Below are positions 22,325-27,049 of a DNA stretch of 27,049 nucleotides, piece by piece. The stretch spans positions 1 to 27,049 of the forward strand of contig DATGLS010000028.1 in assembly GCA_035293985.1 (NCBI GenBank). Direction: 5' to 3'. Origin of the DNA: JAVDCA01 sp035293985. Its GTDB lineage: Bacteria; Pseudomonadota; Alphaproteobacteria; Rhizobiales; Xanthobacteraceae. Positions within the stretch are counted from its first letter, which is position 1; each line of letters begins with the position of its first letter. The translations under genes and the position numbers were made by a program. The notes under the pieces were generated by a model, which saw nothing but the letters and a program-made list of their open reading frames with translations, ran no database searches and was not told where the DNA came from.

Positions 22325-22664
22325 TTACGCAGTACTCCGTGCTTTTGGTCTTTGAGGAACATTGGAACGCATGATGTCAGTCTTGGCGACAGGTCTCCTT
22401 TTCGCTTCAGGTTGATCGGAAGGTGTCACGGATGGCGGAAAGAGCATTCTGCTCTCCCTCCGGACAAGCCGAGATGACGCTAGGTACAGTCGGCTTGGGA
22501 TTACGGAGCTATACGTTCTGACCTTGGCCGAATATCGATCCGGCAGGCATCTGGCGGCGCCGTACTGCTTTCAAACGCCCGGGAAATGCGTCGGGAATGC
22601 GGCTTCGTCTTGCAGTTCCCGTATGGCAGGGTCCCGCAAATGCTTGGAACGATTTGCGATTTGG
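22325..22664. other. Intergenic region without a supported gene
   Basis: This region holds the 5' side of the secreted protein gene (minus) and the 3' side of the MFS gene (minus). I see two small inverted repeats, AGAGCA-TTC-TGCTCT (22441-22455) and CAAGCCGA/TCGGCTTG (22465-22472 with 22490-22497), and the direct repeat GGAAC-ATT-GGAAC near 22355-22370. There is no convincing coding frame or RNA gene. Confidence 0.5.
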
Positions 22665-24038
22665 TTAACCAGCCCGGCCGGGCGAGAGCTCCTCGAGCGT
22701 CTTGCCGGCGGTCTCCAGGGAAAACAGCCCACTGGTGATGCCGCCGATCACCGCGAAGGCGGCGAACATGGCAAAGACGCCGCTGACGCCGTAGACGGGC
22801 AGGATCAGACCGACCATGGCGGGGGCGAACACCGAGGAAAGCCGCTGCGAGATGCTGGTCGCGCCGTGGCCGAGCGCGCGCAGGTGGTTGGGGTAGTTCT
22901 CGGCCGTGTACATGCCGAGCGAGCCCGGGATCATGCCCATGGCGCCGAATGACAGGGTGGCGCAGGCCGCAAGCCCGAGCGCCCCGATATTGGGCGCGAA
23001 CGCGGCGACCAGCAGCGGGATGGCGCCGAGCAGATAGCCGCCCGCATAGGCGCGGCGGCGGCCGAGGCGGTCGATCGTGAAAGCGGCGAGCAGCAGCACC
23101 GCGAGCCCGGTGATGTTGACGACGAAGCCGTAGAGGTTCGATTGCGCGACGGTCTGGCCATAGACCTTGCGCATGATGCTCGGCAGCCAGCCCGTCATCG
23201 CGTAGGTGATGGCGTAGGTGCAGAACCACAGCACCCACAGCGAGAGCGTGCGCCGCCGATAGGGGGCGGCGAGGAGATCGCGGAAGCGGCCCTGCGCCGC
23301 CACGGCGGGCGCGATCCCGGCCGGGATCGGCGGCAGCGGCGCGCCCGTCTGCGCCGCGACGGTCGCCTCGATGCGCGCGAGCACGGCGTCGGCCTCGCCG
23401 AAGCGGCCGCGGCTCGCGAGCCACCGCGGGGATTCCGGCAGCAGGGCGATCATCGGCAGCGCGAGCAGCACCGGCAGGCCGCCGATGGCAAACATCCAGG
23501 GCCACCCGAAGTGCGGCACCACGACGACGCCGATCAGCGCCACGGTGGTGAGCCCGATCGGAAACATCATCTGCTGCATCAGCACGAAGCGGCCGCGGCC
23601 CTTGGAGGTCGCGAACTCGCTCACATAGATGTTGGCGATCGGCACCTCGCCGCCCAATCCGAACCCCTGCAGCAAGCGCAGGACGAACAATACCGCATAG
23701 TTCGGGGCGAACGCGCAGGCGAAGCTCATGAGCGAGAAGAACACGAGATTGCCGGTCATCACCCGGACGCGGCCGTAGCGCTCGGCGAGCCAGCCCGACA
23801 TCACGCCGCCGATCGCCTGGCCGACATAGCCGATGGCGATCAACAGGCCGATCTGCGCCTCGCCGAGATGCCACAACGGGATGAGGACCGGCAGCACATA
23901 CGCGATGGTCAGCGCGTCGAAGGCATCGGAGAAATTAGCGCTGCCGACGATCAGCCGCATCTTGTGGTGCCAGCGCGTGACCGGCAGCCGCTCCATGCGA
24001 GCGGCGATCTCGAAGGTGTCGACGGTCCCGCTCGTCAT
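22665..24038 (-). CDS. MFS transporter, metabolite:H+ symporter type (sugar-porter / AAHS-like)
   Basis: An inner-membrane transporter of 457 residues with 12 predicted helices. It shows FSDAFDALTIAYVLPVL in TM1 (an Asp-containing TM1 as in aromatic-acid and metabolite symporters), GWLAERYGRVRVM (motif A), RLLQGFGLGGEVPIANIYVSEF and LLPESPRWLASRGR, the PESPRWL motif after TM6. IDRLGRRRAY is the second motif A. It probably imports an organic acid or related small molecule. The ATG at 24038 has GGGGGA five bases upstream. It lies 46 bp downstream of the racemase-superfamily gene and is probably last in that unit. Confidence 0.88.
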   Translation of the reverse strand: MTSGTVDTFEIAARMERLPVTRWHHKMRLIVGSANFSDAFDALTIAYVLPVLIPLWHLGEAQIGLLIAIGYVGQAIGGVMSGWLAERYGRVRVMTGNLVFFSLMSFACAFAPNYAVLFVLRLLQGFGLGGEVPIANIYVSEFATSKGRGRFVLMQQMMFPIGLTTVALIGVVVVPHFGWPWMFAIGGLPVLLALPMIALLPESPRWLASRGRFGEADAVLARIEATVAAQTGAPLPPIPAGIAPAVAAQGRFRDLLAAPYRRRTLSLWVLWFCTYAITYAMTGWLPSIMRKVYGQTVAQSNLYGFVVNITGLAVLLLAAFTIDRLGRRRAYAGGYLLGAIPLLVAAFAPNIGALGLAACATLSFGAMGMIPGSLGMYTAENYPNHLRALGHGATSISQRLSSVFAPAMVGLILPVYGVSGVFAMFAAFAVIGGITSGLFSLETAGKTLEELSPGRAG

Positions 24039-24084
24039 GCGCGTCCCCCGGCCGGTTTTTTACTTGCACGCAGCCTACACGATT

Positions 24085-24825
24085 TCACCCCGGAAGGTGA
24101 TCGCGCAACAGCGTGCCGTAGCCCGCAATGCCATCGTGGCGGTCGAGCAGCCGCAGGCCGGCCCATATGCTCACGGCATTGTTGCAGAGCACCGGTTTGC
24201 CGACCTTCTGCTCCAGCCGCTCGACGATGCTCATGCAGCGCCAGTTGCCGCCCGGCATGATGATCGCGTCGGCCTCGCGGCGGTCGGCGCGCAAGCCGAG
24301 GTCATAAGCCTGCTCGGGATCGGCGCGGCCGAGCTCGACGCCGGAGACGAAGCCGACCACCTCGCTGTGCACCACCTCGAACCCGCTCGCCTGCATGAAC
24401 GCCACCATGGGCTTGTCCATGGTCTTGCTCCACGGCGCGCCAATCGCGATCTTGTTCGCGCCGAGATGCCGCAGCGCGTCGACGAACGCGGTGGCGGCGG
24501 TGGTCGCGCGCCGGCCGGCCGCCTCCTCGATGCGGGCGATCAGCTCGCGGTCGTAGCCGATGCCCTTGGCGAGCGTCGGCGCGGTCGCGGCGAAGACGAT
24601 GCAGTCGACCTCGGCGTCGGCGAGCTTGCGGCTCTCGCTTTCGAGCTCGAGCACGCAGCGCTCCTGCTCCTCCGGCGTGATGTCGCGATAGGCGACGCGG
24701 CCGGTGTGCAGCGTCACCTCGCGCGGCAGCGCGGCGAAGAATTCCGGCTCCTGCGTCGTGTTGGAGGAGGGGGTGAGCAGGCCGAAGCGCTGCATCTTCG
24801 GCGCGCCGCTCATCGCGCCGCTCAC
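24085..24825 (-). CDS. Asp/Glu racemase-superfamily enzyme (maleate isomerase / arylmalonate decarboxylase-like)
   Basis: The protein has 246 residues. Family features are FGLLTPSSNTTQEPEF near the N-terminus, VAYRDITPEEQ, NKIAIGAPWSK, VVGFVSGVELGRADPEQAYDL and GKPVLCNNAVSIWAGLRLL near the end. Relatives isomerise maleate, racemise amino acids or decarboxylate malonates using one or two cysteines. Here the usual first Cys position appears as FAATAPT and the second as MPGGNW, with Cys197 and Cys214 nearby, so the chemistry may differ. The GTG start at 24825 overlaps the tctC stop (GTGA) and has AAGGA five bases upstream, implying translational coupling. ATG 24813 is an alternative start. Confidence 0.8.
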   Translation of the reverse strand: MSGAMSGAPKMQRFGLLTPSSNTTQEPEFFAALPREVTLHTGRVAYRDITPEEQERCVLELESESRKLADAEVDCIVFAATAPTLAKGIGYDRELIARIEEAAGRRATTAATAFVDALRHLGANKIAIGAPWSKTMDKPMVAFMQASGFEVVHSEVVGFVSGVELGRADPEQAYDLGLRADRREADAIIMPGGNWRCMSIVERLEQKVGKPVLCNNAVSIWAGLRLLDRHDGIAGYGTLLRDHLPG

Positions 24826-25811
24826 TGCGATCCTTCGAGCCCGGCCGCCTGGATCACGGGATGGAATTTGTCCATCTCGGACTTGATGAAGCGGCCGAAG
24901 TCCTCCGGTGTCTTGCTGCTCACGGCAGGGGAGCCCTGCGTCGCGAGCGTCGCCTTCACGTCCGGCATGGCGAGCACCTTGACGAGGCCGTCGTGCAGCT
25001 TGTCGACGATCGGCTTCGGCACGCCGGCGGGGGCCAGGATGCCGCTCCAGCCGACGACGACCACGCTCGGATAGCCCTGCTCGACGACGGTCGGCGTGTC
25101 GGGAAACTGGTCGTCGCGCTTGTCGCCGAAGGTCGCGAGCAGCGTGAGCTTGCCCGATTGGATGAAGCCCGCCGCGCCCGCCATGGTGGTGAAGCCGACC
25201 GGCACCTGGCCCGCCATCACGTCGGTCATCTCCGGCGTCTGGCCCTTGTACGGCACGTGGGTCATCTCGATGCCGGCTGCGCTCGAGAGCAAGAGGCCCA
25301 TGAGGTGGGTGAGGTTGCCGATCCCGAAAGAGCCGAAGTTGACCTTGCCGGGCGCCGCCTTGGCCCGCGCGACGAGATCCCCGATGGTCTTGATGCCGGA
25401 GGCCGGGTTGGCGATCGCGCCCAATGGGTTCGCGGTCGTCTGCGTGATCGGGGTGAGATCGCGCAGCGGGTCGTAGGGCAGGTGCTTGTAGATGAAGACG
25501 TTGGTGGTCACCGAGGTGATCGGCGAATAGACCAGCGTGTAGCCGTCAGGCGCGGATTTGGCGACGTATTCGGTGCCGATGATCGCGTTGGCGCCGGGCC
25601 GGTCCTCGACCACGATCTGCTTGCCCCACATCTCGCCGAGCTTCTGCGCCAGCAACCGCGCCTGCAGGTCGACGCCGGAGCCCGCCGCTTGCGGCACGAT
25701 GATGCGCACCGGACGGCTGGGGTACTGATCGGCGGCCTCCGCCGCCGCCGACGCGATCGGCAGGACCGCCGCGCTCGCGGACGCAGCAAGAAATGTGCGG
25801 CGATCGATCAT
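24822..25811 (-). CDS. Tripartite tricarboxylate transporter substrate-binding protein (TctC / Bug family), Tat-exported
   Basis: The protein has 329 residues. The N-terminus MIDRRTFLAASASAAV is a twin-arginine signal, cleaved after about residue 27 (AEAA). The family segments are QYPSRPVRIIVPQAAGSG, DRPGANAIIGTEYVAK, SAPDGYTLVYSP, NFGSFGIGNLTHLMGLLL, VPYKGQTPEMTDVMAGQV and LAPAGVPKPIVDKL. It should deliver a small organic anion in the periplasm. GGAGGAG lies eight bases upstream of the ATG. It overlaps the next gene by four bases, which suggests that its ligand is related to the substrate of that enzyme. Confidence 0.93.
   Translation of the reverse strand: MIDRRTFLAASASAAVLPIASAAAEAADQYPSRPVRIIVPQAAGSGVDLQARLLAQKLGEMWGKQIVVEDRPGANAIIGTEYVAKSAPDGYTLVYSPITSVTTNVFIYKHLPYDPLRDLTPITQTTANPLGAIANPASGIKTIGDLVARAKAAPGKVNFGSFGIGNLTHLMGLLLSSAAGIEMTHVPYKGQTPEMTDVMAGQVPVGFTTMAGAAGFIQSGKLTLLATFGDKRDDQFPDTPTVVEQGYPSVVVVGWSGILAPAGVPKPIVDKLHDGLVKVLAMPDVKATLATQGSPAVSSKTPEDFGRFIKSEMDKFHPVIQAAGLEGSQ
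24831..24835 (-). promoter_or_regulatory. Ribosome binding site that favours the GTG start of the racemase-superfamily gene
   Basis: AAGGA on the minus strand lies inside the end of the tctC gene, five bases before GTG at 24825, and so supports the GTGA stop/start overlap over the ATG at 24813. Confidence 0.6.
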
Positions 25812-25900
25812 TGCGGCTCCTCCCGACGGCTTTTTGCTTGCGTCAGCGTAGCATCCGACCGGCGGGCGGCCTAGCGCGCCCGAATGACGCTGTCGCGCGC

Positions 25901-26863
25901 TCAGTTCACCTTGATGTTCGCCGCCTTGATCACCGGTGCCCAGCGGGCGATGTCGGCATCGATGCGGGCGCGGAATTCCTCAGGCGTCGACGGGATCGGC
26001 GCCATGATCTGCGCGGCGAGCTTCGCTTTCACGTCGGGTGCGTCGAGTGCTTCGACGACGGCGGCGCGGACCGTCGCGATGATGGCGGGCGGCGTGCGCG
26101 CCGGCGCGATAAGTCCGCTCCAGGCGTCGGCCTCGACGTCGATGCCGGACTGCTTCAGCGTCGGGACGCCGGGCATCAGCGCGGAAGGCTGCGCGGTCGA
26201 CACCGCGAGGATCTTCAGCTTGCCGGCCGCGGCCTGCGGGGTCACCGAGATCGCCGGCAGGCACACCATCTGCACGTCGTTGCGCAAGAGCGCCGTCACG
26301 GCGGCGGGCGAGGACGGGTAGGGCACGTGCACGATCTGGGTGCCGCTCTCGAGGGCGATCGCCTCCATGGCGAGGTGCGAGAGTGAGCCGACGCCGATCG
26401 AGCCGAAATTGTACTTGCCGGGATTTTTCTTGAGCAGTGCGACCAGCGCCGCGACGCTGTCGACGCCGAGCTCGTTGTTGACCGCGAGTGCGCTCGGCTG
26501 CGTCGCGAGCGTGGTGACGAAGGCGAGATCCTTCTTCGGGTCGTAGGGCAGCTGGCCGAACAGGATCGGATTGATGGCGAGCGGGCCGCCGATCGAGAGG
26601 CCGAGCGTGTAGCCGTCGGGCGCGGCCTTGGCGACCGCGTCGGTGCCGAGATTGCCGCTCGCGCCCGGCTTGTTCTCGACGATGAAGCTCTGCCCGAGCT
26701 TCGCCCTCAGGTGGTCGGCGATCAGCCGCATGATCACGTCCGGCGTCGAGCCGGCGCCGAACGGGACGATCAGCTTGACCATGTGGGTGGGCCAGGTTTG
26801 AGCCGCGACGGGAAGGGCGGCGTAGAAAAAGGCGAGAAGCATAAGAGTGAAACGTCGAGTCAT
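25901..26863 (-). CDS. Tripartite tricarboxylate transporter substrate-binding protein (TctC / Bug family)
   Basis: The protein has 320 residues with a Sec-type signal peptide ending at about 21 (PVAAQ). It then shows TWPTHMVKLIVPFGAGST, VENKPGASGNLGTDAVAK, APDGYTLGLS, NFGSIGVGSLSHLAMEAI, VPYPSSPAAVTALL and GLIAPARTPPAII. It is clearly diverged from the neighbouring tctC gene in the ligand-contacting loops, so probably binds a different compound. It lies 89 bp upstream of that gene on the same strand and may head the unit tctC-tctC-racemase-MFS. No strong ribosome binding site is seen before the ATG. Confidence 0.92.
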   Translation of the reverse strand: MTRRFTLMLLAFFYAALPVAAQTWPTHMVKLIVPFGAGSTPDVIMRLIADHLRAKLGQSFIVENKPGASGNLGTDAVAKAAPDGYTLGLSIGGPLAINPILFGQLPYDPKKDLAFVTTLATQPSALAVNNELGVDSVAALVALLKKNPGKYNFGSIGVGSLSHLAMEAIALESGTQIVHVPYPSSPAAVTALLRNDVQMVCLPAISVTPQAAAGKLKILAVSTAQPSALMPGVPTLKQSGIDVEADAWSGLIAPARTPPAIIATVRAAVVEALDAPDVKAKLAAQIMAPIPSTPEEFRARIDADIARWAPVIKAANIKVN

Positions 26864-26893
26864 GGTGGGGTCCGGTTGTTTGCGCCCGTTTTG

Positions 26894-26957
26894 TCATTGC
26901 GAGCGAGGCGAAGCAATCTCGCGCCACGGACTCATGCATGCGCGGGTCGAGATTGCT
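26894..26957. repeat. Copy of the TCATTGCGAG dispersed palindromic element
   Basis: TCATTGCGAGCGAGGCGAAG (from 26894) leads into AGCAATCTCG (26912-26921), which pairs with CGAGATTGCT (26948-26957). It is related to the element at 4053-4160 by the shared TCATTGCGAG and GAAGCAATCTCG blocks. It lies just upstream of the tctC gene at 25901-26863. Confidence 0.7.
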
Positions 26958-26997
26958 CTTATGTCCCCTGTCAAGCAATGAGGCGCGATTGTTTTTC

Positions 26998-27019
26998 TGC
27001 CGAGGCATTGGCCTCGGCA
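26998..27019. repeat. Perfect 9-bp palindrome at the window edge
   Basis: TGCCGAGGC, loop ATTG, GCCTCGGCA. A GTTTTTC tract lies on its left side, so the T-run precedes the hairpin on the plus strand and becomes A-rich after it on the minus strand. It is therefore not a standard terminator in either direction. Confidence 0.6.
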
Positions 27020-27049
27020 GGTGTGTCGCGGGATGATCGTGCAAAGGTG

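Noticed and set aside
22325..22664. EcfG-type stress promoter from the GGAAC repeats near 22355-22370
   Set aside because: The motifs are on the plus strand, whereas both neighbouring genes are transcribed on the minus strand, and no CGTT-type -10 follows at the right distance.
26998..27019. Intrinsic terminator at the right edge
   Set aside because: The T-run lies before the hairpin on the plus strand and is an A-run after it on the minus strand, so neither strand gives a hairpin followed by U residues.
1..27049. tRNA, rRNA, riboswitch or CRISPR loci
   Set aside because: I looked for these through the gaps between genes and found no convincing cloverleaf, rRNA sequence, known aptamer core or repeat-spacer array.

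Overview
This GC-rich window looks like chromosome of an alphaproteobacterium of the order Hyphomicrobiales (Bradyrhizobium / Xanthobacteraceae type). The reasons are several TctC-type periplasmic binding proteins, chemoreceptors with the alphaproteobacterial signalling-domain sequence, a cyoABCD quinol oxidase operon, and many short palindromic intergenic repeats of the kind common in that group. The assignment rests on gene content read by eye, with no database search.

Layout. 1-35: first codons of a probable IS110-type transposase (minus) behind a structured leader and a half copy of a dispersed palindrome. 170-1409: nicotinamidase and a secreted truncated haemoglobin, both minus. 1531-1699: composite palindromic repeat. 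1849-3879: chemoreceptor, followed by a decayed tail of a second one. 4196-5848: prfC (RF3), meeting tail-to-tail a small secreted ClpP/crotonase-like protein that lies downstream of a secreted GH5 glycosidase (minus). 7764-9119: GntP-family sugar-acid permease. 9132-12573 (minus): Tat-type DUF6916-like protein, glucarate dehydratase gudD, and a DHA2 drug-efflux-type MFS protein. 12761-13980: small alpha/beta-barrel-like protein and an ECF sigma factor with a SnoaL-like tail. 14157-15842: sCache chemoreceptor. 15966-20062 (minus): cyoABCD. 20335-21312: TctC protein, then a frameshifted alpha/beta-hydrolase remnant and a secreted NlpC/CHAP-like protein. 22665-26863 (minus): tctC, tctC, Asp/Glu-racemase-superfamily enzyme and MFS transporter, probably one transcription unit.

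How the genes fit together. Sugar-acid uptake (GntP) and dehydration (GudD) suggest use of plant-derived aldarates. The tctC/racemase-fold/MFS unit suggests uptake and conversion of a small carboxylate. Cyo supplies aerobic quinol oxidation, and two chemoreceptors provide sensing.

I found no complete new defence or mobile system. The signals most worth a second look are the leader RNA structure of the IS110-like gene, a triple 10-bp direct repeat upstream of cyoA, two decayed genes, a racemase-fold enzyme that appears to lack both usual catalytic cysteines, and a secreted truncated haemoglobin.
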